In this document: positions 7,670 through 14,524 of the stretch, piece after piece
Position numbering within the stretch: position 1 is the first letter of the stretch
Layout of the letters: each line of letters begins with the position of its first letter
Source of the DNA: an uncultured Spirochaetaceae bacterium
GTDB lineage: Bacteria > Spirochaetota > Spirochaetia > Sphaerochaetales > Sphaerochaetaceae
Length of the DNA: 23,142 nucleotides
Assembly (NCBI GenBank): GCA_947630635.1
Contig: CANRIJ010000009.1
Location: 1 to 23,142 of the forward strand
Reading direction: 5' to 3'
The notes under the pieces: model-generated
Seen by the model: only the letters and a program-made list of their open reading frames with translations
What the model was told of the DNA's origin: nothing
Database searches by the model: none
Made by a program: the position numbers and the translations under genes

Positions 7670-8618
7670 ATTCTTCGACATAAGGCGTGTATATATTCAT
7701 CTCTCCGAATGTGCTTGTTCGGGCCTTTGTGATAAACCAATCGTCTAGGCTGTCTGTGTCTACTGCCCCAGGGAGCCTTGAAAAGACTCTAGAGGATGTG
7801 ATCTTTGAGCTATCTGCAGCGCTTCCAGACCAGGCTCCTGACTCTTTTAAGAGCTTATAGTCCTCATAGAGCTTCTCGCTTCCAAGTCCCTCCCAGTCAG
7901 AGGAGTAGTCGTCTGTGTAGACAAATGCATCCATAACAGCACCTTGGTATTCGCTCTCAAGAACTATTATTCCCTTTGTTGATAGAAGAGTCTTAGTGGC
8001 CTTTGCGTTTAGATAGTAGGCTGTATTTCCGTCGCTCAGCTCTCTCTTTTCCTCTTTTGTCTCCTTATCCCAATAGATGAGAATAATATCATTCTTCTTA
8101 ACTTCGATATCAGGGAGTATAAAAGAGTATCCTGGGCTGTTGATATATCCAGAGGAGAGAATTATTCCTGCCGTGTTTCCTTCTTTGGTGCAAATGAGCT
8201 CTATTCTGTCTGGAGAGCTATTTGTTCCAGCTGTGGATATTTCATTTAAAAGCACAGATGCAATATTGGTATTCCTGCCAATAAGACGAAGCGAGATGCG
8301 AGCTGTGCTGCCATTCTCATTCTTTGCCGAGAGATGGAAATATTCGCTCTCTCCCATATTAAGCGGAGTGGAGAGCTCAAGGATAAAATGCGAGTTCATG
8401 ATTCCAGGGCGTTCTTTCACTCCCTTATAGAGAGTTTCAGATAGTAAGACTGTCTCATTGAACTCAAGCTCAACTCTCTTATTGTCTCTTAGCGTGTAGG
8501 AGACAAGCCTTGGAAGTTCTTTTGGCGTATTTTTGAAAATATCGATTGGTGTCATGTCTTTTTCGCATGACGATAAGAGTAGGCCCAATATAAGGGCAAA
8601 AATGCATAAATACCTCAT
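7668..8618 (-). CDS. Lipoprotein with a lamin-tail-like domain
   Basis: The N-terminus is a lipoprotein signal peptide ending in LLLSSC, with Cys18 as the lipid anchor. After a short linker, residues about 36-112 look like a bacterial Ig-like or SbsA-type beta domain (PRLVSYTLRDNKRVELEFNETV). Residues about 121-240 fit the LTD (lamin-tail) pattern: SVLLNEISTAGTNSSPDRIELIC, a hydrophobic strand with PGYSFILPD, KNDIILIYWD, and a later GIIVLESE...VMDAFVY. LTD domains in bacteria occur on exported proteins and often near nucleases, but no nuclease domain is present here. The domain calls rest on pattern recognition only. The length is 316 residues. There is no Shine-Dalgarno sequence, and the start is 44 bp from the divergent argH. 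Confidence 0.7.
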   Translation of the reverse strand: MRYLCIFALILGLLLSSCEKDMTPIDIFKNTPKELPRLVSYTLRDNKRVELEFNETVLLSETLYKGVKERPGIMNSHFILELSTPLNMGESEYFHLSAKNENGSTARISLRLIGRNTNIASVLLNEISTAGTNSSPDRIELICTKEGNTAGIILSSGYINSPGYSFILPDIEVKKNDIILIYWDKETKEEKRELSDGNTAYYLNAKATKTLLSTKGIIVLESEYQGAVMDAFVYTDDYSSDWEGLGSEKLYEDYKLLKESGAWSGSAADSSKITSSRVFSRLPGAVDTDSLDDWFITKARTSTFGEMNIYTPYVEE

Positions 8619-8626
8619 ACTATATA

Positions 8627-8652
8627 TGGTTTTTTTCTTTAAATTTTGCCAA
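8627..8652 (-). promoter_or_regulatory. Candidate promoter for the lamin-tail-like lipoprotein gene
   Basis: On the minus strand TTGGCA (8652-8647) begins the same 15-mer, TTGGCAAAATTTAAA, that lies upstream of ssb. An AT-rich stretch ending in TATATA follows. The spacing to the -10-like hexamer is 18-20 bp depending on the choice. The element lies in the 44-bp gap shared with argH. Confidence 0.35.
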
Positions 8653-8662
8653 TCTTTGATTT

Positions 8663-10036
8663 ATGGGATCTAAACTCTGGGACAAGAATTACACACTTAA
8701 TTCTCTTATGGAGGAATTCACAGTCTCCAATGATTACATAATTGACCATAGTCTGGTGCTATCGGATGTAATCTCATCCATTGCTCAGGCAAAGGGACTG
8801 AGGAAAATAGGCATACTGAGCTCTCAGGAGGAAAAGGAGCTTATAAGCGCTCTGTCTGACATTGCGTCTCTAAAGAAAAGAGGCGAGTTTGAGATAAATA
8901 GGGGCGATGAGGATGTTCATACTGCAATAGAGAACTTTCTGACAGAGAGGCTAGGGGACGCTGGAAAGAAGATACATACCGGCAGAAGCAGAAATGACCA
9001 GTCTCTGACAGCGCTCAGAGTCTATATGAGAGAGGCAATAGTCAAAATCTCATCATACACATCATCCTTGATTGAGAGCCTTATTTCTCTTGCCGAGGAA
9101 AACAAGGAGACTCCAATGCCTGGAAGAACCCATATGCAGATAGCCATGCCCTCCTCGGTTGCTCTCTGGGCGCTCTCGTTCTCAGAAGAGCTTATTGATG
9201 AAGTGAGGGAGCTTGAGAGCCTTTACTCTATTATTGACCAGTCACCACTTGGATCTGCTGCAAGCTATGGAACAACGCTTAATACAGATAGGGAGTACCT
9301 ATCATCTCTCCTGGGTTTTTCGAAGGTTCAGAACAATGTCCTATATGCAAATAACTCAAGAGGAAAATTCGAGGCGATGCTGCTTGATAGGCTAACCTAT
9401 ATAGTTCTCACAATCTCGAAATTGGCAGAGGACCTATTGATTTTCACCCTTCCAGAGCTTGGCTACTTTTCCCTTCCAAAGGAGATGACAACCGGCTCGT
9501 CAATAATGCCGCAAAAGAAGAATCCCGATGGCTTGGAGCTCATAAGAAGCAGATCTTCTTTAATACTCTCTCTGTCCTTTGAGGTGAAAGAGATAATCAA
9601 GGCTCTTCCAACTGGATACAACAGGGATTTTCAGGATACCAAAGAGCCTCTTATAAAGGGCATAAAGGAGAGCGTTCTCATAATAAGAATCATGAATGAG
9701 ATGGTATCTTCGCTTATTGTGAACAAAGAGAGGCTGATTGAGGGTTGCACTCCAGAGCTATATGCAACTGATAGGGCTATGGAGATGGCAGCAGCTGGAA
9801 AGCCCTTTAGGGATAGCTACAAAGAGGTTGCCCTCTCGCTTGATAGCGTTGAAAAAGATGACCCGGTTGAGTCACTTAAAAAGAGAAAAGTCACTGGAAG
9901 CGCAGGGTGCCTTAACCTTGACAAATCAAAGAGTGGCCTTGATGAGATAAGACTTTGGAGCGACGAGAAGATGTCTTATCTTGAGGGCATTTACAGAAGT
10001 CTAGATAAGGAGATAGATGAGGTTGCTCTTATCTAG
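8663..10036 (+). CDS. argH: Argininosuccinate lyase
   Basis: It splits argininosuccinate into arginine and fumarate, the last step of arginine synthesis. The fumarase/aspartase superfamily signatures are all present: DVHTAIE at 84-90, TGRSRNDQ at 106-113, GRTHMQIAMP at 154-163 with the conserved His157, and the signature loop GSSIMPQKKNPD at 278-289. The 457 residues are a normal length. The start MGSKLWDK fits the family. No Shine-Dalgarno sequence is visible, and only 44 bp separate it from the divergent lipoprotein gene, so its promoter must be very close or lie inside that gene. No argG or other arginine gene is in the window. The 3' end overlaps the Na/Pi cotransporter gene by 8 bp, tail to tail. 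Confidence 0.95.
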   Translation: MGSKLWDKNYTLNSLMEEFTVSNDYIIDHSLVLSDVISSIAQAKGLRKIGILSSQEEKELISALSDIASLKKRGEFEINRGDEDVHTAIENFLTERLGDAGKKIHTGRSRNDQSLTALRVYMREAIVKISSYTSSLIESLISLAEENKETPMPGRTHMQIAMPSSVALWALSFSEELIDEVRELESLYSIIDQSPLGSAASYGTTLNTDREYLSSLLGFSKVQNNVLYANNSRGKFEAMLLDRLTYIVLTISKLAEDLLIFTLPELGYFSLPKEMTTGSSIMPQKKNPDGLELIRSRSSLILSLSFEVKEIIKALPTGYNRDFQDTKEPLIKGIKESVLIIRIMNEMVSSLIVNKERLIEGCTPELYATDRAMEMAAAGKPFRDSYKEVALSLDSVEKDDPVESLKKRKVTGSAGCLNLDKSKSGLDEIRLWSDEKMSYLEGIYRSLDKEIDEVALI

Positions 10037-11768
10037 CGACCTCTTTTGCCTTCTTCTCTTCCTGAATCAGAGATGGAGTATGCTTTTGAAGCGCAAATCT
10101 TGTCTCCGCGATATTGAGACAGAAGTCTCCAATGTGCTCGAGGTGCCTGATTATCTCAAGATACAGAAGGTCTGATTTGACATTTTCGCTCTCTGTCATC
10201 AGGTTATTCTGACCTGTTGCCCTAAGCTCTCTATGCTTGTCGTTGATGTCCCTCTCTAGATTCTGGGAAATTGTCATATCCCTTGCATTCATTCTCTCGC
10301 CAATTCTATTTGTGACTTCTTCAACAAATGAATAAGTAAGCTCATTGAAGGTCTTGAGCTCTGCCTTTGCCTCTTCTGAGAAGTGCAAATCGTCTTTTCG
10401 CTTGGTTTCGTTAAGCTTTGCCATGTTGAAGATCGAGTCTGTGATGGATTCTGTTTCGTCGATTATTCTTATGAGCTTCTGCAGAGTCGATGCATTTGTA
10501 GGACTCTGTGAGTCCTGAAGCATTCTAACGCAGAAGTCTATAAGCTGCTCTTGCATTTGGTCTGCATAATCCTCATCTTTTTTCAGCACTTCGATATCCT
10601 CGCTTATATCAGAGGTCTTGAAGCACATCGCCATGTATTTCTGGAACATATTTCGAGTGAGCGCTCCCATCTTATCGATTTCTTCCTTTACCTGAATGAG
10701 GTAAATCTCGGGAGTATCGACACGGCTATTTCCGATGTATCTGAAGTGGTATGTTCCGTCGTCAAACTTCTCTTTTTCCGGAATCATCTTCTCAATAAGC
10801 CTTGCAAATTGAGTGGTGAATGGCAAAAAGAGCAGTGTGTTGATGAGGTTGAATACCGTATGGAACATTGACAGGAATATAGGAAGCTCCTTATTGAGTG
10901 CCTCTCCTTGGGAAAGGAATATATTTCCGGGGGTAATCAGGTTCACCAGGTTTATAAGAGGCTTGAAGAAAATCAGCGCCAATACAGATCCAACGACGTT
11001 GAATAGGGTATGGGCAAGGGCCGCTCTCTTGCCATTTGTTCCTGTTGATAGCGAAGCAACAAATGCTGTTATCGTTGTTCCAATATTCTGTCCGAGACAG
11101 AGAGCTGCCGCAGACCATATTCCTATCCAGCCTTGGTATGCCATTGTTATGGTTATCGCCATCGTTGCAGCTGATGCCTGCACTATGCAGGTGATAAGCG
11201 CTCCAACGAGAACGCATATTAAGAGGCTTATTATCGAGCTGTTGTTGAAGCTCTGCAAGAAGGAGAGAATCTCTGGATGGTCTCCGACATTTGGCATGGA
11301 TCTCTGAAGGAAGTTTAGACCTAGAAACAGAAATCCAAAACCGAGAAATATCTCCGATATCTCCCTTCTCTTTGGCTTCTTGGAAAACAAGAATGGGAGA
11401 GATAGGGCAACAGATGCAAGAGCGAGGATAGTAATATCCATCTCGAATCCCAAGAGTGAGACAATCCAAGATGTGATTGTGGTTCCGATATTCGCTCCGA
11501 GGATTACACCAATTGACTGGCTTAGCGTCATCAGGCTTGCAGAGACAAAGCTGACGACCATGACTGTCACAGCGGAGGATGACTGAATAACCATAGTCAG
11601 AAGAGTTCCGGTTAGAACTGCCATGAATCTGTTTGCAGTCATTGCCTTCAAAATGGACTTAAGCTTAGAGCCGGCAGACTTCTGAAGTCCATCCGACATT
11701 AGCTTCATTCCATATAGGAAGAGCCCAACCGAACCGATTATTCTTATGGCTCCTATTAGGGCATTCAT
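10029..11768 (-). CDS. Na/Pi cotransporter family protein with PhoU-like C-terminal domain
   Basis: An inner-membrane protein of 579 residues. The N-terminal about 330 residues are hydrophobic, with the inverted-repeat signatures of the family: QSSSAVTVM at 62-70 followed by GANIGTTITS at 91-100, and VQASAATMAI at 196-205 followed by GQNIGTTITAF at 226-236. The paired QSSSA/QASAA motifs are the transport core of sodium-phosphate cotransporters. From about residue 355 to 560 a soluble helical region of PhoU type follows, as in the bacterial NptA-like branch. It probably imports phosphate with sodium, or tunes phosphate signalling. The ATG has no Shine-Dalgarno sequence. No pst or phoB genes are nearby. 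Confidence 0.9.
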   Translation of the reverse strand: MNALIGAIRIIGSVGLFLYGMKLMSDGLQKSAGSKLKSILKAMTANRFMAVLTGTLLTMVIQSSSAVTVMVVSFVSASLMTLSQSIGVILGANIGTTITSWIVSLLGFEMDITILALASVALSLPFLFSKKPKRREISEIFLGFGFLFLGLNFLQRSMPNVGDHPEILSFLQSFNNSSIISLLICVLVGALITCIVQASAATMAITITMAYQGWIGIWSAAALCLGQNIGTTITAFVASLSTGTNGKRAALAHTLFNVVGSVLALIFFKPLINLVNLITPGNIFLSQGEALNKELPIFLSMFHTVFNLINTLLFLPFTTQFARLIEKMIPEKEKFDDGTYHFRYIGNSRVDTPEIYLIQVKEEIDKMGALTRNMFQKYMAMCFKTSDISEDIEVLKKDEDYADQMQEQLIDFCVRMLQDSQSPTNASTLQKLIRIIDETESITDSIFNMAKLNETKRKDDLHFSEEAKAELKTFNELTYSFVEEVTNRIGERMNARDMTISQNLERDINDKHRELRATGQNNLMTESENVKSDLLYLEIIRHLEHIGDFCLNIAETRFALQKHTPSLIQEEKKAKEVAR

Positions 11769-11936
11769 GACTATATTTGATATGAAATAGCAGATTTTGT
11801 CATTATTGGAAAAAAGAGAAAATGCAATTTAGTGTAATAGTTTTTTCCAGTATGGCGCTAAAATCCATTCATATTCTTTTCATAAGGCAAATTTATAGCG
11901 GTCTCAATAGCTTAGACAATTTTCTTTGTCTTAACG

Positions 11937-11971
11937 AATTAGCTTCTACTTGGTAGAAGAAAGCTCTAATT
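11937..11971 (+). promoter_or_regulatory. Imperfect inverted repeat just upstream of prs
   Basis: AATTAG (11937-11942) can pair with CTAATT (11966-11971), and CTTCTAC (11943-11949) with GTAGAAG (11953-11959) across a TTG loop, giving 13 pairs with a 3' bulge. There is no T run after it, so it is not a terminator. It ends about 20 bp before the prs ATG. It could be an RNA hairpin controlling translation or a protein-binding site. The rest of the 223-bp gap holds no recognisable gene. Confidence 0.4.
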
Positions 11972-11991
11972 TGGGATAAAGTTAAGTCACC

Positions 11992-13281
11992 ATGAGCATT
12001 ATTAAGCCCCATAAGCTGGGAATCATTGCCGGACCCGGAACAGAGTATTTTACCTCGAAAGTGGTAAAGCACCTTAGAAGGATATACTACGAAAGATACG
12101 TAAAGATATCCGAAGCTCTTACAAAGAGGCATGAGATAAGCGAAGGGGAGCTCTTGAAAATAGTCACTCTCCTTGATGACCTTGATAATAAGAAGATCCC
12201 AACTGGAAAGCTTCCAGAGACATTCCACTGTCCAGATCTGACTGTGAATGTCAAATACACTATGTTTGCAAATGGGGAAGTGAAGGCTGAGATTCTGGAT
12301 GCAGTCAGGGGCCTGAACGTCTACTACATTCATGATGTATCAAATACAGCTCCCATTAAGCTCTCCGGAAGAGAGGATGGCGTGAAGCTGTCGGTCAATG
12401 ACCATCTGATGTTCCTTTTTACGACAATTAATGCCCTAAAGCTTGCAGGAGCAACGGGAGTCACTCTTGTTCTTCCCACTTATCCCTATGCACGACAGCA
12501 CAAAAAGTCCTCTCGTGAGGCCTTGACTGCTGCTATATTTGCTCGCTTTGTCGAATCTCTTGGAGTTGAGAGAATAATCACCTTGGATATCCACTCGAGA
12601 GAGATTGAGAATGCCTTCTCAACTTGCCATTTGGAGAACCTTCATGGCTCATATCAGACTCTTATGGCACTGAGAAATCTCATAGATTTCTCTGATCCCG
12701 ATATAACTGTAGTTGCACCGGATACTGGGGCAATCCAAAGAAATAAGTTCTATGCACAGGCACTCCATAGGCCATTGGCGGTTCTCTATAAGGAGAGAGA
12801 CTATTCAGTGGTTTCAAAGGACGCAAAGAACACGAATATCAAGTCAATCAATCTCTTGGGAGATGTTAAGGGAAAGACGCTTTTGATAGCAGACGATATG
12901 ATTGCAACTGGCGGAACTATGATTATTGCAATGCGTGAGCTAATGGCAAGAGGCGCAAAGAAGATAATCTGCATGGTATCGCTTCCATTTTTCAACGGCA
13001 ATGCAATCGAGAATTTCGATCAGGCCTATAAAGAGGGCGTCTTCTGGAGAATAATCGGCACAAATGGCGTTTACCAGGACAAATCGCTTTTGGAGAAGGA
13101 GTGGTTTATTCAGGCAGATGTAACAGATCTCTTTGCTAGAGTCATCTCCAGACTGCACCATGGAAGGGCCATTAGTCCGCTTCTTGACAATAGAAAATTC
13201 ATTCAGAAGCTTATTGATACAACTCAGGCAGAAGGACAGAGCGAGAGCTCTGAAGGAATAAAATATGAGGATGTCAAATAG
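11992..13281 (+). CDS. prs: Ribose-phosphate pyrophosphokinase, long form
   Basis: It makes PRPP from ribose 5-phosphate and ATP for purine, pyrimidine, histidine and tryptophan synthesis. The phosphoribosyltransferase-like core shows FANGEVKAEI at 92-101 (the usual FxDGE), the flexible catalytic loop YPYARQHKKSSRE at 164-176, LDIHSRE at 198-204, and the PRPP-binding LLIADDMIATGGTM at 297-310. At 429 residues it is about 110 longer than standard bacterial Prs. An N-terminal extension with charged helices (about 22-80) and a C-terminal tail are added, a form I associate with spirochaetes. No Shine-Dalgarno sequence is seen. Its end overlaps the aminotransferase gene by 17 bp, so the two are probably cotranscribed. 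Confidence 0.92.
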   Translation: MSIIKPHKLGIIAGPGTEYFTSKVVKHLRRIYYERYVKISEALTKRHEISEGELLKIVTLLDDLDNKKIPTGKLPETFHCPDLTVNVKYTMFANGEVKAEILDAVRGLNVYYIHDVSNTAPIKLSGREDGVKLSVNDHLMFLFTTINALKLAGATGVTLVLPTYPYARQHKKSSREALTAAIFARFVESLGVERIITLDIHSREIENAFSTCHLENLHGSYQTLMALRNLIDFSDPDITVVAPDTGAIQRNKFYAQALHRPLAVLYKERDYSVVSKDAKNTNIKSINLLGDVKGKTLLIADDMIATGGTMIIAMRELMARGAKKIICMVSLPFFNGNAIENFDQAYKEGVFWRIIGTNGVYQDKSLLEKEWFIQADVTDLFARVISRLHHGRAISPLLDNRKFIQKLIDTTQAEGQSESSEGIKYEDVK

Positions 13282-14470
13282 AATAACTGGCTTCCAGACT
13301 TCCCCGATCAGAAGGCTTGTGCCACTTTCGAGGAAGGCAGAAGAGCGTGGAATCCATGTTATACACCTGAATATCGGACAGCCCGATATCAAAACCCCAA
13401 AAGAGGCCATTGATGCCATTAGAAGCTATGATAAGCCCTATATAGCATATGGAATCTCAGAGGGAGACTATGAGCTAAGAAGAGCTCTTGTGAAGTATTA
13501 TGAGAAGTTCGGCATTACTGATATCACACCGGAGAATATCATGATCACTACCGGTGCCTCAGAGGCATTTCAGTTTGTCTTTCTCACTCTATGCGACCCC
13601 TATGACGAGTTTATAGTCCCAGAGCCTTACTATACAAATGTCGCAACCTTTGCAAATGTCTGCATGGTAAAGCTCTCTCCTGTGACTTCTTCCTCCTCAA
13701 ATGGCTTTATTCTTCCGTCAATTGATGCATTTGAGGACAAGATAAACAAAAAGACGATGGGGATTCTTCTCTGTTCGCCAAATAATCCGACTGGGCATAT
13801 TTACTCTCAGAAGGAGCTCAAGGCGATCTTGGAGCTTTGCAAGAAGCATGACATTTTCCTTGTTGTCGATGAGGTATACAGAGAGTTCTGCTATGACAAT
13901 AAGAAATTCACTTCTATTCTCTCTTTCCCAGAGTATGCAGACAGAATCATCTGCATAGACTCGTTCTCAAAGCGCTTTTCCATGTGCGGGGCAAGAGTCG
14001 GCGCAATTGTCACAAAGAACAGGGAATTCTTGGACAATGCCATAAAGATGGCACAAGCTAGGCTCTGTCCTCCAAATGTTGCACAGCTAGCTGCCGTTGC
14101 GGCGCTAAATGCTCCCGATTCATATGTCAAGGATGTGGTTGCAGAGTACGAGAAAAGAAGAAACCTCCTAGTTGGCATGGTCCAGAAGATTGAGGGCGTA
14201 AGGGTAAACATGCCAAAGGGAGCATTCTACTTTATCGCAGATCTTCCTGTTGATGATGCCGAAAAATTCGCAGTCTTTATGCTAAAGGACTTCTCATATA
14301 AGGGCGCGACTGTGATGTTTGCGCCGGCAGAGGACTTCTATTGGACTCATGGACTCGGGAGAAGTCAGGCAAGATTTGCCTATGTTCTCAATGAGGATGA
14401 GCTAGAGATGGCTGCTGAGTGCCTCAAAGAGGGCCTTAAGGCATATAGAAAAGAGGTTATGCATATCTAA
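13265..14470 (+). CDS. Class I/II pyridoxal-phosphate aminotransferase (aspartate aminotransferase-like)
   Basis: A fold-type I aminotransferase of 401 residues. Visible motifs are HLNIGQPDIKTP (34-45), YGISEGDYELRRAL (62-75), TTGASEAF (95-102), SPNNPTG (171-177), VDEVYREF (201-208) with Asp202 for the PLP nitrogen, and SFSKRFSMCGARVG (233-246) with Lys236 as the Schiff-base lysine. A conserved Arg near the C-terminus (RFAYV) would bind the substrate carboxylate. It most resembles AspB-type enzymes that move the amino group between aspartate or another amino acid and 2-oxoglutarate; the exact substrate is not fixed. GAAGGA at 13252-13257 supports the ATG at 13265, inside the end of prs. A terminator follows directly. 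Confidence 0.9.
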   Translation: MRMSNRITGFQTSPIRRLVPLSRKAEERGIHVIHLNIGQPDIKTPKEAIDAIRSYDKPYIAYGISEGDYELRRALVKYYEKFGITDITPENIMITTGASEAFQFVFLTLCDPYDEFIVPEPYYTNVATFANVCMVKLSPVTSSSSNGFILPSIDAFEDKINKKTMGILLCSPNNPTGHIYSQKELKAILELCKKHDIFLVVDEVYREFCYDNKKFTSILSFPEYADRIICIDSFSKRFSMCGARVGAIVTKNREFLDNAIKMAQARLCPPNVAQLAAVAALNAPDSYVKDVVAEYEKRRNLLVGMVQKIEGVRVNMPKGAFYFIADLPVDDAEKFAVFMLKDFSYKGATVMFAPAEDFYWTHGLGRSQARFAYVLNEDELEMAAECLKEGLKAYRKEVMHI

Positions 14471-14500
14471 ATAGGTGCTTTGGCACCTATTTTTAGTTTT
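14470..14500 (+). terminator. Intrinsic terminator after the prs-aminotransferase pair
   Basis: ATAGGTGC (14471-14478) pairs perfectly with GCACCTAT (14483-14490) across a TTTG loop, followed by TTTTAGTTTT. It begins at the aminotransferase stop codon. Confidence 0.88.
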
Positions 14501-14514
14501 ATAATCGTTTAAAA

Positions 14515-14519
14515 AGGAG
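14515..14519 (+). promoter_or_regulatory. Shine-Dalgarno sequence selecting a GTG start
   Basis: AGGAG lies five bases before GTG at 14525. The nearby ATG codons at 14520 and 14523 are out of frame, and the one at 14523 meets TGA at once, so GTG is the start of the acidic-protein gene. Confidence 0.8.
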
Positions 14520-14524
14520 ATGAT

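Noticed and set aside
10813..11307. A 164-codon plus-strand frame, and a 192-codon minus-strand frame at 10891-11469, over the Na/Pi gene
   Set aside because: Both lie inside the well-supported cotransporter gene in other frames and show no domain, signal or start site of their own.
11893..12333. A 146-codon minus-strand frame over the start of prs
   Set aside because: It covers the coding start of prs, has no ribosome binding site and no recognisable motif.
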